NCBI RefSeq assembly: GCF_010685995.1
Contig: NZ_JAAGWK010000030.1
Location: forward strand, 1 to 64,000
Direction: 5' to 3'
Origin: Goekera deserti
GTDB taxonomy: Bacteria; Actinomycetota; Actinomycetes; Mycobacteriales; Geodermatophilaceae
Length of the DNA stretch: 64,000 nucleotides
Positions within the stretch are counted from its first letter, which is position 1; every line of letters begins with the position of its first letter. Below are positions 25,998 through 34,718 of the stretch, in pieces. The translations under genes and the position numbers were made by a program. The notes under the pieces were generated by a model that saw only the letters and a program-made list of their open reading frames with translations, searched no databases and was not told the DNA's origin.

Positions 25998-26460
25998 TCA
26001 GGCGTGCTCGAACCAGGAGCGCACACCGGCGACGCCCAGCAGCCGGGTCACCGGGCCGTCGACGACGCCCACCGGACACCGACCACGAGGACGGCCGCGT
26101 CGTCGCGGGCCCGCCGCGGTGCAGCGCGACCGAGGTCTCCGCGGAGCGGGCGGACGGGTCCCAGCCGACCACCGGTGAGGTGTGGCCGACCCGCTCGACG
26201 GTGCCGTCGGCGCGCACCAGCAGCGGGCGCGGGTGGCCGCCCGGCGCGACCGTCGCCGTGGTGCGCCCGTCCACGACCGGCTCGATCGCCACCAGCGCCG
26301 CGGTGCAGCAGGTGCGGGGGCGCCGGCCGGCGAGCCTGCTCCGCGGCCTGGTGCAGCCGGTGCTCCTGCTCCACGGTGCGCGCCTCGCCCCCGGTGTCAG
26401 CGCGGACGACAGCCAGCAGGTCGGTGCCGTGCTCGTCCCCGGCGACCACCCGTCCCGGCA
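25998..26460 (-). pseudogene. Decayed SpoIIE-type phosphatase / STAS remnant
   Basis: Three minus-strand fragments in different frames line up as one ancestral gene. The first is an N-side piece with VVAGDEHGTDLLAVVRADTGG. The second is a clear PP2C/SpoIIE piece (TAALVAIEPVVDG, PGGHPRPLLVRADGTVERVGHTSPVVGWD) in a second frame. The third is DDAAVLVVGVRW, the usual SpoIIE end, back in the first frame. Downstream, PVTRLLGVAGVRSWFEHA then a stop resembles the C-terminus of a STAS domain. Frameshifts and missing middle sequence make this inactive. It lies tail-out from an intact RsbW-like kinase gene, so it was probably the phosphatase arm of a partner-switching module. Confidence 0.65.
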
Positions 26461-26594
26461 GTCCCCACAGTCACGGCAGTCACGCCCGCGCCGGCCCCCG
26501 GGGCCCCGCGCGGCCCCTGCGGCGGGGGTGCACACCGGGCGGCGCACGGCCCGGGACCCTAGTGTGGGCGACAGGCGGACCAGGGCCCGAGACG

Positions 26595-27050
26595 GTGGCA
26601 GAGGCGGTGCGGGTGCGAGCATCACTCTGGCAGCGCGCGCGCCCACCAGCCGGCTACGACCTCGTGTGGCGCCGTGAGCTGCACTCCCTGCCCCAGCTCG
26701 CGGGACTACGAGCCGCGCTGCGCACCACGCTCACCGGCAGCGCGGTGGTGCTGGAGCCCGAGCTCGACCACTGGTCCGAGCGCATGGTGCTGGTCGTGGA
26801 CGAGCTGGCCTCCAACGCCCTGCGGCACGGCGCCCCGCCCGTCGACGCGGTGCTCAGCCGGCGCGGCGAGGACTGGATGATCGCCGTCGAGGACAGCTCC
26901 GGGGACGTCCCGCCGACGCCGGCGGAGGGGCGTGACCCGGCCCGTGGCGGCTTCGGGCTCTACCTCGTCGCCGACCTCACCAGCGCACACGGCTGGTGCG
27001 CCGAGCAGGCCGTCAAGACCGTGTGGGCCGTCGTCCACGGGGTCGACTGA
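26595..27050 (+). CDS. RsbW-like anti-sigma kinase / ATP-binding protein (HATPase_c_2)
   Basis: A 151-residue GHKL ATPase of the SpoIIAB/RsbW type. The N-box is VLVVDELASNALRHG (Glu70, Asn74), an Asp at 100 starts the next ATP-contact motif, and RGGFGLYLVADLTSAHG (118-134) is the G-rich lid box. These proteins sequester a sigma factor or phosphorylate a STAS antagonist; most actinobacterial ones have no known partner. Several in-frame GTG codons (26595, 26607, 26613) are possible; 26613 has the best GAGG spacing. The SpoIIE/STAS partner next door is decayed. A TetR-type palindrome lies downstream. Confidence 0.82.
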   Translation: MAEAVRVRASLWQRARPPAGYDLVWRRELHSLPQLAGLRAALRTTLTGSAVVLEPELDHWSERMVLVVDELASNALRHGAPPVDAVLSRRGEDWMIAVEDSSGDVPPTPAEGRDPARGGFGLYLVADLTSAHGWCAEQAVKTVWAVVHGVD

Positions 27051-27090
27051 CCGCCGACCGCGGGCCCACCGGTCCCGTGCCTCGCAGGCC

Positions 27091-27102
27091 TACCGACCGG
27101 TA
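27091..27102. promoter_or_regulatory. TACCG-AC-CGGTA operator-like palindrome
   Basis: Perfect 5-bp arms around two bases, ending 25 bases before the aldehyde dehydrogenase ATG. This form (ACCGACCGGT) is typical of TetR-family operators, so the ALDH-GMC operon may be under a TetR repressor encoded elsewhere. Confidence 0.45.
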
Positions 27103-27126
27103 ACCCCCGGAGGTAGCCTGCGTCAC

Positions 27127-28671
27127 ATGACGACAGTCGAGCGGCAGGACGAGGCCATGTCGGCGAACGCGCCCGGGGCGGCCGAGCAGGACACGTTCCG
27201 GTCGACCGACCCGGCCTCCGGCGAGCTGGTCGGGGTGTTCCCGGTGCAGGACGCCGCCGCGGTCGAGGCGGCCGTGGCCCGGGCCCGGGTCGCCGCCGAG
27301 GCCTGGGCTGCGCTCGGCTTCGGTGAGCGCCGGCTCCGGCTGGCCGCCTACCGCGGTTACCTGGCCCGCCGGATGAACGAGCTGGCCGACCTGGTGCACC
27401 GGGAGAACGGCAAGCCGCACGACGACGCCGTCCTGGAGATCACCCTGGCCATCGACCACCTGGCCTGGGCCGGTGCGCACGCCGCCCGGACCCTGCGCCT
27501 GCGCCGGGTCGCCCCGGGGCTGCTGGCCGCCAACCACGCCGCGTACCTGGAGTACCAGCCGCTGGGCGTCGTCGGGGTGATCGGGCCGTGGAACTACCCG
27601 GTGTTCACCCCGATGGGCTCCATCGCCTACGCCCTGGCCGCCGGCAACGCCGTGGTGTTCAAGCCCTCCGAGCACACCCCCGCGGTGGGCGCGTGGCTGG
27701 CGCGGGCCTGGCAGGCCGCGGTCCCGGACTGCCCCGACGCGCTGCAGGCGGTCACCGGCCTCGGGGAGACCGGTGCGGCGCTCTGCCGGGCCGGGGTGGA
27801 CAAGGTGGCCTTCACCGGCTCGGCCCCCACCGGCCGCCGGGTCATGGCCGCGTGCGCGCAGACGCTGACGCCGGTGCTGATGGAGCTCGGCGGCAAGGAC
27901 GCCATGATCGTCGACGACGACGCGGACGTCGCCGCCGCCGCGAACGCCGCGGTCTGGGGGGCGATGAGCAACGCCGGGCAGACCTGCATCGGCATCGAGC
28001 GGGTCTACGCCACCAGCGCGGTCTACGACGCCTTCGTCCGCGAGGTGACCGAGCAGGTCGCCGGCCTGCGGCCCGGCTCCGGCCCGGGCGCCGCGTACGG
28101 ACCGATGACGATGGCGAGCCAGACCGACGTCGTCCGCCGGCACACCGACGACGCGCTCGCCGACGGCGGCACCGCGGCGCTGGGCGGTCCCGTGCCCGGT
28201 ACCCAGGCGCACGGCAACGTGATCGCCCCCGCCGTGCTGCTCGACGTGCCGGAGAGCTCGGCGGCGGTGCGCGAGGAGACGTTCGGCCCGACCATCACGA
28301 TCACCCGGGTGGCCGACGCCGAGGAGGGCCTGGCCCGGGCCAACGCGACCTCCTACGGCCTGGCCGGGTCGGTGTTCGCCGGCTCCCGCTCCCGCGGGCT
28401 CAGCCTGGCCCGCCGGATGCGCAGCGGCATGACCTCGGTCAACTCGGTGCTCACCTTCGCCTCGGTGCCGGCGCTGCCGTTCGGCGGGGTCGGGGAGAGC
28501 GGCTTCGGCCGCATCCACGGCGCGGACGGGCTCAAGGAGTTCACCCGCGCCAAGGCGGTGACCCGGCAACGGTTCCCCCTGCCCGTGGACCTGATGAGCT
28601 TCCGCCGGCCCGCCTCGGCGGCGCCGGCGCTCGCCCGGGTGATCGGCGTCGTGCACGGGCGGCACCGGTGA
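27127..28671 (+). CDS. NAD(P)-dependent aldehyde dehydrogenase
   Basis: A 514-residue ALDH-superfamily enzyme that oxidises an aldehyde to the acid. Conserved sites are visible: PWNYP with Asn156, the cofactor lysine 179 (FKPSEHTP), the general base Glu253 (ELGGKDA) and nucleophile Cys287 (GQTCIG). The C-terminal oligomerisation region has PFGGVGESGFGR. Start at ATG 27127; an ATG at 27157 is possible. It is coupled by a GTGA overlap to a GMC oxidoreductase, giving a two-step alcohol-to-aldehyde-to-acid pathway. Choline-to-betaine oxidation is one candidate, but the sequence is not a close match to classical BetB, so other alcohols are equally likely. Confidence 0.92.
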   Translation: MTTVERQDEAMSANAPGAAEQDTFRSTDPASGELVGVFPVQDAAAVEAAVARARVAAEAWAALGFGERRLRLAAYRGYLARRMNELADLVHRENGKPHDDAVLEITLAIDHLAWAGAHAARTLRLRRVAPGLLAANHAAYLEYQPLGVVGVIGPWNYPVFTPMGSIAYALAAGNAVVFKPSEHTPAVGAWLARAWQAAVPDCPDALQAVTGLGETGAALCRAGVDKVAFTGSAPTGRRVMAACAQTLTPVLMELGGKDAMIVDDDADVAAAANAAVWGAMSNAGQTCIGIERVYATSAVYDAFVREVTEQVAGLRPGSGPGAAYGPMTMASQTDVVRRHTDDALADGGTAALGGPVPGTQAHGNVIAPAVLLDVPESSAAVREETFGPTITITRVADAEEGLARANATSYGLAGSVFAGSRSRGLSLARRMRSGMTSVNSVLTFASVPALPFGGVGESGFGRIHGADGLKEFTRAKAVTRQRFPLPVDLMSFRRPASAAPALARVIGVVHGRHR

Positions 28672-30314
28672 GCCGGGCCGGGCGCGACAGCGGCCGGGAC
28701 ACCTTCGACGTCGTCGTCGTGGGCGCGGGGTCGGCCGGCTGCGTGCTCGCCGCGCGGCTGTCCGAGGACCCGGCGCTGCAGGTGCTGCTGCTGGAGGCCG
28801 GCGGGTCCGACCGCACCCTGGAGGTGCAGGTGCCGGCCGGGCTGTACAAGACCTTCCGCACCCGCTGGGACTGGAACTACACCACCGAGCCGCAGCCCGC
28901 CGCGGCCGGGCGGCCCCGGTTCTGGCCGCGCGGCAAGATGCTCGGCGGCTCCTCCTCGATCAACGCCATGGTCTACATGCGCGGTGCCGCCGCCGACTAC
29001 GACGAGTGGGCCGAGCTCACCGGGGACGACCGCTGGTCCTACCGCTCGGTGCTGCCGGTCTTCCGCCGCTCGGAGGACAACGCCCGGGGGGCCTCGGAGT
29101 TCCACGGCGCCGGCGGCCCGCTGCGGGTCGAGGACCTGCGCACCGTGCACCCGTGGACCGCGGCACTGGTCGAGTCCGCCGTCGCCGCCGGGCACCCGCA
29201 CACCGACGACTTCAACGGCCCCAGCCAGTTCGGCGTCGGGTTGCACCAGGTCACCCAACGGCGCGGGCGCCGGTGGTCGGCCGCCGACGCGTTCCTGCAC
29301 CCGGCGGCGGGCCGGCCCAACCTGACGGTGCGCACCGGCGCGCACGCCACCCGCGTGCTGCTGGACGGCACCCGGGCCACCGGCGTGGAGTACCGGCACG
29401 AGGGCCGGCTGCGCACCGCCCACGCCTCCGCCGAGGTCGTGGTGTCCAGCGGGGCGGTCAACTCCCCGCAGCTGCTGATGCTGTCCGGCATCGGCCCCGG
29501 CGCCCACCTGCGGGAGGTCGGCGTCGACGTGCGGCACGAGCTGCCCGGTGTCGGCTCCGGCCTGCAGGACCACCCGCTGGTGCCCACCATCTGGACGGTG
29601 CGCTCGGGCCGCTCGCTGCTGCACGGCGAGGGCCCGGTGGGCTACGCCCAGTGGTTCGGCGCCCGGCGGGGGCCGCTGACCTCCAACCTCGCCGAGGCCG
29701 GGCAGTTCGCCCGGTCCCGCCCCGAGCTGGCCGACGCCGACCTGCAGTACATGTACCTGCCGGTGAAGTTCTGGCGGCAGGCCGAGGTCGACCCCGACGT
29801 CGACGCGTTCACCGCCTGCACGGTGCTGGTGCGGGTGGAGTCGCGCGGCTCGGTCCGGCTGCGGTCGGCCGACCCCAGCTGGGCCCCGGCCATCGACGCC
29901 GGCTACCTGACCGACGACCGCGACCTCGAGGCCCTGGTCACCGGGATGGAGATCGTCCGCGACATCGCCGCCACCGGCCCGCTGGCCGCGGTGCTCGACC
30001 AGGAGTGGCGCCCGGGCCGCGCCGTCACCACCCGCGACGGCCTGCGCCAGGCCGCCCGGGAGGACCTGGAGTCCCTCTACCACCCGACGTCGTCCTGCCG
30101 GATGGGCACCGACGGCATGTCCGTGGTCGACCCCGAGCTGCGGGTGCACGGCCTGCAGGGCCTGCGCGTGGTGGACGCCTCGGTCATGCCGACGCTGGTG
30201 CGCGGCAACACGAACGCACCGACGATCATGATCGCCGAGCGGGCCGCCGACCTGCTGCGCGCCTCGCTCGGCAGCGCCGCGCAGCCGGTCCACGCCGACC
30301 TCGCCATGTCCTGA
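28668..30314 (+). CDS. GMC-family FAD alcohol/choline dehydrogenase
   Basis: A 548-residue flavoprotein of the glucose-methanol-choline family. The Rossmann motif GAGSAG is at residues 19-24. WPRGKMLGGSSSINAMVYMRG is the FAD-binding GMC signature 1, and SSGAVNSPQLLMLSGIGP is signature 2. The active site includes His in YHPTSSCRMG and Asn in RGNTNAPT near the C-terminus. It oxidises a primary alcohol, passing electrons to quinone or oxygen, and its aldehyde product would be used by the coupled ALDH. GTG at 28668 overlaps the ALDH stop by 4 bases. Cytoplasmic or membrane-peripheral; no signal peptide. Confidence 0.92.
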   Translation: MSRAGRDSGRDTFDVVVVGAGSAGCVLAARLSEDPALQVLLLEAGGSDRTLEVQVPAGLYKTFRTRWDWNYTTEPQPAAAGRPRFWPRGKMLGGSSSINAMVYMRGAAADYDEWAELTGDDRWSYRSVLPVFRRSEDNARGASEFHGAGGPLRVEDLRTVHPWTAALVESAVAAGHPHTDDFNGPSQFGVGLHQVTQRRGRRWSAADAFLHPAAGRPNLTVRTGAHATRVLLDGTRATGVEYRHEGRLRTAHASAEVVVSSGAVNSPQLLMLSGIGPGAHLREVGVDVRHELPGVGSGLQDHPLVPTIWTVRSGRSLLHGEGPVGYAQWFGARRGPLTSNLAEAGQFARSRPELADADLQYMYLPVKFWRQAEVDPDVDAFTACTVLVRVESRGSVRLRSADPSWAPAIDAGYLTDDRDLEALVTGMEIVRDIAATGPLAAVLDQEWRPGRAVTTRDGLRQAAREDLESLYHPTSSCRMGTDGMSVVDPELRVHGLQGLRVVDASVMPTLVRGNTNAPTIMIAERAADLLRASLGSAAQPVHADLAMS

Positions 30315-30335
30315 CCGCGCCGGGGTCGGTGCTGG

Positions 30336-31691
30336 TCAACCGCGGGTCACGGCCTCGGTGACCGCGGCGTCCTGCACAGCGGCCGGCACGGGGGCGGCCG
30401 CTGTGGAGGCGGCCGGCCTCGGGGCGGTCGGCCCCGGGGCGGCCGGCCCGGCTCGGCGGACCAGGACCGACAGGCCGGCCGCGACCAGGCAGAGCGCGGC
30501 GGCGCCGTACCAGGCGGCGTCGTAGGAGCCGGTGGCCTCGCGCACCACGCCGGCGCCGAAGGCGGCCGCCGCGGCGCCCAGCTGGTGGCTGGCGAACACC
30601 CAGCCGAACACCACCGGTGCCCGGGCCCCGAAGTGCTCGCGGCACAGGGCCAGCGTCGGCGGCACCGTGGCCACCCAGTCCAGGCCGTAGAACACGATGA
30701 AGGCGACCATGCTCAGCTGCAGGTCGGTGCCGAACAGCTGGGGCAGCAGGGCGAGGGAGACCCCGCGCAGCCCGTAGTAGGCGAGCAGCAGCAGCCGGGG
30801 GTCCACCCGGTCGGTCAGCCAGCCGGAGGCGATCGTGCCGGCGATGTCGAACAGGCCGACCAGCGCCAGCAGCCCGGCCGCAGTGGTCACCGGCATCCCG
30901 TGGTCATGCGCGGCCGGGATGAAGTGCGGCTGCACCAGCCCGTTCGTCGACGCCCCGCAGATCAGGAAGCCCCCGGCCAGCAGCCAGAACGGGCGGGTGC
31001 GCACCGCGTCGGCCAGCCCGCGCAGGGCCACCCGCCCGGCGTTGCCGCGCACCGGCTCCACGTCGTCGGCCGCCGTCCCGCCGTAGGGCACCGCGCCGAC
31101 GTCCCGGGGCCGGTCGCGCAGCAGCCAGGCCACCAGCGGGACGACGGCGAGCGCCGCGGCCGAGGTGCCCAGCGCCGCCGGACGCCAGCCGTACGCCTCG
31201 TCGACCAGCGCGACCACCGGCAGGAACACCAGCTGCCCGGCCGCGCCGCCGGCGGTGAGCACCCCGGACACCAGGCCCCGGCGCGCGACGAACCAGCGGC
31301 CGGTGACCGTAGCGACCAGCGACATCGCCATCGACCCGGTACCCAGCCCGACCAGCACGCCCCAGCACACGACCAGCTGCCAGCTCGCGGTCATGGACAC
31401 GGTCAGCCCGCTGCCGGCGGCGACGACCAGCAACGCGCACACCACCACCCGGCGGATGCCGAAGCGCTCCATCAGCGCCGCGGCGAACGGCGCGGTGAGC
31501 CCGTACAGCGCCATGTTGAGCGCGATCGCGGAGGAGATCGTCGACAGCGACCAGCCGAACTCCTCGCGCAGCGGGTCGATGAGCACCCCCGGGACGGCCC
31601 GGAAGGCGGCCGCACCCACCAGGGCGAGGAAGGTGACGGCGGCGACCCACCAGGCGGGGTGCACGCGACGGACGGCGACGGAGCTGGTCAC
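30336..31691 (-). CDS. MFS transporter, oxalate/formate-antiporter-like (OFA/monocarboxylate)
   Basis: A 451-residue major facilitator protein with 12 helices. The opening WWVAAVTFLALVGAAAFRAVPGVLIDPLREEFGWSLSTISSAIALNMALYGLTAPFAAALMERFG and the segment GRWFVARRGLVSGVLTAGGAAGQLVFLP are typical of the OFA/monocarboxylate branch, which moves organic acids. A long Ala/Pro-rich C-terminal tail (about 40 residues) is cytoplasmic. GTG at 31691. It converges with the GMC gene (21 bases between stops), which may export or import the acid made there; this link is only positional. Confidence 0.87.
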   Translation of the reverse strand: MTSSVAVRRVHPAWWVAAVTFLALVGAAAFRAVPGVLIDPLREEFGWSLSTISSAIALNMALYGLTAPFAAALMERFGIRRVVVCALLVVAAGSGLTVSMTASWQLVVCWGVLVGLGTGSMAMSLVATVTGRWFVARRGLVSGVLTAGGAAGQLVFLPVVALVDEAYGWRPAALGTSAAALAVVPLVAWLLRDRPRDVGAVPYGGTAADDVEPVRGNAGRVALRGLADAVRTRPFWLLAGGFLICGASTNGLVQPHFIPAAHDHGMPVTTAAGLLALVGLFDIAGTIASGWLTDRVDPRLLLLAYYGLRGVSLALLPQLFGTDLQLSMVAFIVFYGLDWVATVPPTLALCREHFGARAPVVFGWVFASHQLGAAAAAFGAGVVREATGSYDAAWYGAAALCLVAAGLSVLVRRAGPAAPGPTAPRPAASTAAAPVPAAVQDAAVTEAVTRG

Positions 31692-32069
31692 AGGTGGCAG
31701 CGTCCGGCAGCGGCAGCGCCGGCACCAGTGGCACGGCAGCCACCACGCGCAACGATCCGGCCGTGCGGGTGGCCACCGTCCACGGCGGTCCGGTGCGCAC
31801 GTCGGCCGCCACCGGCGCACCCACCGCGACCGCCCCGCGTGGCGGGTGTGACCACCGACTCCCCTCGCGCCTCCCCGGAGCGGCGGCACCGCGTGGCAGA
31901 GTGGTGATCACCGGCGCCGCCCCCCGCTCATCCGAGAGCAGGTGGACTCGACGTCGGCGCGAGGCTGCGCCACCGAGGCGCGCCGGCGACCCGACGTCCC
32001 GACCGGACATGCGATGCGGCCCCTCACGGGCGCCCCGCCCCGGCCGGCCGGCGGGAGCCACCGGACACC
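31692..32069. other. Divergent intergenic region (MFS / DEAD-box helicase)
   Basis: About 378 bases with no gene on either strand. The right half is strongly structured (several short GC hairpins around 31955-31990) and could be a long 5' leader for the RNA helicase, as in other cold-inducible helicase genes, but no specific element is recognised. Confidence 0.4.
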
Positions 32070-33893
32070 GTGAGGACCCCACCTCCCTTGAGCTCCACCC
32101 AGCCCGTCCCGAACGCCGAGAGCCCCGCCGACCGTCCCCGCCGCCGGGCCACCCGCCCGGCCGGCGCCGGTGACGGCACGGCCGCCTCCCCCGCCTTCCG
32201 CCCCGCCTCCCGGCCGGCCGCCCCCGCACCGGTGCACGCCCCGGCCACCGGCCACGGTCCGGCCGCGGGCACCCCGGCCCCCGGCGACGGCGCCCGCCGC
32301 CGCCGCGGTGGCCGCGGTCGCGGCACCGGCCGCCCCGACGGCGCCGAGGCACACCACGACGACGCCCCGCATCCGGCGGCGCCGGTCGCCCCGTCCGGCG
32401 CCGATGCCGTGGTGCCCACCCATGCCACCACCCCGACGGTGCTGCCCACCGACACCACCTTCGCCGCGTTGGGCGTGCCCGCGCAGCTGGTCGACGTGCT
32501 GACCGCCAGCGGGATCACCGCGCCGTTCCCGATCCAGGTCGCCACGCTGCCGGACACCCTGGCCGGCCGTGACGTGCTCGGCCGCGGCCGCACCGGCTCG
32601 GGCAAGACGCTGGCCTTCAGCCTGCCGCTGGTCGCCCGGCTCGCCGCCTCGACCAGCCGGCGCCAGCCCAAGCGCCCCCGCTCGCTGATCCTGGTGCCGA
32701 CCCGTGAGCTGGCCAACCAGGTCGCCGCCGTCGTCGAGCCGCTGGCCTCGGCGCTGGGCATGCGCTCGACCGTCGTCTTCGGCGGTGTTGGGCAGAACCC
32801 GCAGGTGCAGGCGCTGCAGGGCGGCATCGACGTGCTCATCGCCTGCCCCGGCCGGCTCGAGGACCTCATCGGCCAGGGCCACTGCGACCTCGGCGCGGTC
32901 GAGATCACCATCCTGGACGAGGCCGACCACATGGCCGACCTGGGCTTCCTGCCCGGCGTGAAGCGGCTGATGGACCGCACGCCGAAGGCGGGTCAGCGGC
33001 TGCTGTTCTCCGCCACCCTGGACAACGGCGTGGACGTGCTCGTCAAGCGCTACCTGGACCGGCCGACCACCCACTCGGTCGACCCGGCGGTCGCCCCGGT
33101 GTCCACCATGACCCACCACGTGTTCTCGGTGTCCGCCGCCGACAAGCCGGCCGTCGTGCAGCAGCTGGCCTCCGGGCTGGGCCGCAGCGTGCTGTTCATG
33201 CGCACCAAGCACCAGGCCAAGAAGCTGGCCAAGCAGCTCACCGCCGCCGGCATCCCGGCGGTCGACCTGCACGGGAACCTCTCGCAGAACGCCCGCGAGC
33301 GGAACCTGGAGGCCTTCAGCAACGGCTCGACCCGGGTGCTGGTGGCCACCGACATCGCCGCCCGCGGCATCCACGTCGACGACGTCGCGATCGTCGTGCA
33401 CGTCGACCCGCCGTCGGAGCACAAGGCCTACCTGCACCGCTCGGGCCGCACCGCCCGCGCCGGTGCCGGCGGCACCGTGGTCACCATCGCGACGCCGGAC
33501 CAGAACGGCGAGGTGCGCATGCTGACCCGCCAGGCCGGCATCAACCCGACGACCACCGCCGTGCAGCCCGGCGCACCGCAGATCGCCGCACTGGTCGGCG
33601 AGCCGGCCCCCTGGGTGCAGCCGGCCCCGGTGGCCGAGCCGCAGCCCCAGGGCAACGGCGGCGGCCGCCGCGGCGGCAGTCGCTCCGGCGGTGGCGGTGC
33701 CGGCGGTGGTGGCGGCGCGGCCCGGTCCGCTGCCGGCGGCTCGGCCCGCACGAGCAGTGGTGGCGCCGGCGGCGGCCGGTCGGGCCGCTCCGGGCAGAGC
33801 GCCGGCCCGGCCCGCACCCGCGCGGAGCTGGCGGCGCGGGCCGGCCAGCAGCCCGGTGGCTCGCCGCGCGGCCGTTCCCGCGGCGGACGCTGA
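32070..33893 (+). CDS. DEAD-box ATP-dependent RNA helicase
   Basis: A 607-residue superfamily 2 helicase that unwinds structured RNA in ribosome assembly or decay. After an Ala/Pro/Arg-rich low-complexity N-terminus (about 1-120) come the Q motif region (FAALGVPAQLVDVLTASGITAPFPIQ), motif I GRTGSGKT (about 175), Ia PTREL, motif II DEAD (about 284), SAT (FSATL, about 313), and motif VI HRSGRTARAG. The C-terminus is a Gly/Arg/Ser-rich RGG-like tail (GGGRRGGSRSGGGGAGGGG) that binds RNA. GTG 32070 and TTG 32088 are both possible starts. A strong hairpin terminator follows. Confidence 0.93.
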   Translation: MRTPPPLSSTQPVPNAESPADRPRRRATRPAGAGDGTAASPAFRPASRPAAPAPVHAPATGHGPAAGTPAPGDGARRRRGGRGRGTGRPDGAEAHHDDAPHPAAPVAPSGADAVVPTHATTPTVLPTDTTFAALGVPAQLVDVLTASGITAPFPIQVATLPDTLAGRDVLGRGRTGSGKTLAFSLPLVARLAASTSRRQPKRPRSLILVPTRELANQVAAVVEPLASALGMRSTVVFGGVGQNPQVQALQGGIDVLIACPGRLEDLIGQGHCDLGAVEITILDEADHMADLGFLPGVKRLMDRTPKAGQRLLFSATLDNGVDVLVKRYLDRPTTHSVDPAVAPVSTMTHHVFSVSAADKPAVVQQLASGLGRSVLFMRTKHQAKKLAKQLTAAGIPAVDLHGNLSQNARERNLEAFSNGSTRVLVATDIAARGIHVDDVAIVVHVDPPSEHKAYLHRSGRTARAGAGGTVVTIATPDQNGEVRMLTRQAGINPTTTAVQPGAPQIAALVGEPAPWVQPAPVAEPQPQGNGGGRRGGSRSGGGGAGGGGGAARSAAGGSARTSSGGAGGGRSGRSGQSAGPARTRAELAARAGQQPGGSPRGRSRGGR

Positions 33894-33903
33894 CCTCCTG
33901 ACG

Positions 33904-33932
33904 CCCGGCCGGTCGACCACCGACCGGCCGGG
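33904..33932 (+). terminator. Rho-independent-like hairpin after RNA helicase
   Basis: Perfect 12-bp stem (CCCGGCCGGTCG at 33904-33915 with its complement at 33921-33932) and a 5-base loop, ten bases after the helicase stop. No T-tract. Confidence 0.8.
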
Positions 33933-34055
33933 CTCACCGCCGCCGGTGGGCCCGGCGGCACGGTGCGCGGCCGCGGCCGCCCACACCGCCGGGGGCACGG
34001 GCGGGCGGCACGCGTGGTTGAGTACGGCGCCGTCTGTCCCCCGTGGAGGTCCCCC

Positions 34056-34574
34056 ATGCGCCTGCCCATCACCGCCGCCGAGATCGCCCCCCGTCTGGCG
34101 ACCGGTGCGTTCATCCTCAACTCCGGCCTCGGCAAGCGGAGCGCCGACGGTGCCACCGCCGCGGGCCTGCACGGCTTCGCCGCGAGCACCTACCCGTTCC
34201 TGCGGAAGGTGGACGCCCCCACGTTCGCCAAGGCCGTGTCGATCGGCGAGATCGCCCTGGGCGCCGCCCTGCTGGCCCCCGTCGTCCCGGCCGCCGTCGC
34301 CGGCGCCGGGCTCACCGCCTTCTCCGCCGGGCTGCTCGGGCTGTACCTGCAGACCCCGGGCATGACCAAGCCGGGCGCCAGCATCGCCCCCACCCAGGAG
34401 GGCCTGCCGATCGCCAAGGACGTGTGGATGCTCGGCATCGGCATCGGCCTGCTCACCCAGGGCCTCACCGGCCGCACCGAGCGCCGCCAGGTCCGGGACG
34501 CGGCGAAGCTGCGGGCCCGCGCGGAGAAGGCGTCGTCCCGGGCCGCACGGAAGGCGCGCGCCGCCCGCCGCTGA
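34056..34574 (+). CDS. DoxX-like small membrane protein
   Basis: A 172-residue protein with about four membrane segments (ATGAFILNSGLGKRS; AVSIGEIALGAALLAPVVPAAVAGAGLTAFSAGLLGLYL; DVWMLGIGIGLLTQGL). The layout resembles DoxX-type proteins but the match is weak. A basic tail (RRQVRDAAKLRARAEKASSRAARKARAARR) ends the protein. ATG at 34056 follows GGAGG at six bases. The stop codon is inside a short repeated element. Function unknown. Confidence 0.75.
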   Translation: MRLPITAAEIAPRLATGAFILNSGLGKRSADGATAAGLHGFAASTYPFLRKVDAPTFAKAVSIGEIALGAALLAPVVPAAVAGAGLTAFSAGLLGLYLQTPGMTKPGASIAPTQEGLPIAKDVWMLGIGIGLLTQGLTGRTERRQVRDAAKLRARAEKASSRAARKARAARR

Positions 34575-34629
34575 CACCCCAGGCGCCGCCGCTGACGGTC
34601 CGGCGCCGCCGCTGGCCGGCGGCGGCGCC
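34558..34629. repeat. Three ~20-bp repeats spanning a stop codon, ending in a hairpin
   Basis: The word GCCGCTGAC or a close variant recurs at intervals of 21 and 20 bases (TGA/TGG positions at 34572, 34593 and 34613). The first copy contains the stop codon of the DoxX-like gene. The last copy also forms a terminator-like stem (GGCGCCGCC at 34602-34610 with its complement at 34621-34629). Confidence 0.6.
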
Positions 34630-34718
34630 CGGCAACCGCCGATGACCTCGCTCACGTCCCACCGGGGTCGCCCGTTGCGGGAGCCCTTTCGGCCGCGCCG
34701 TGGGAGGATGGAGTCATC

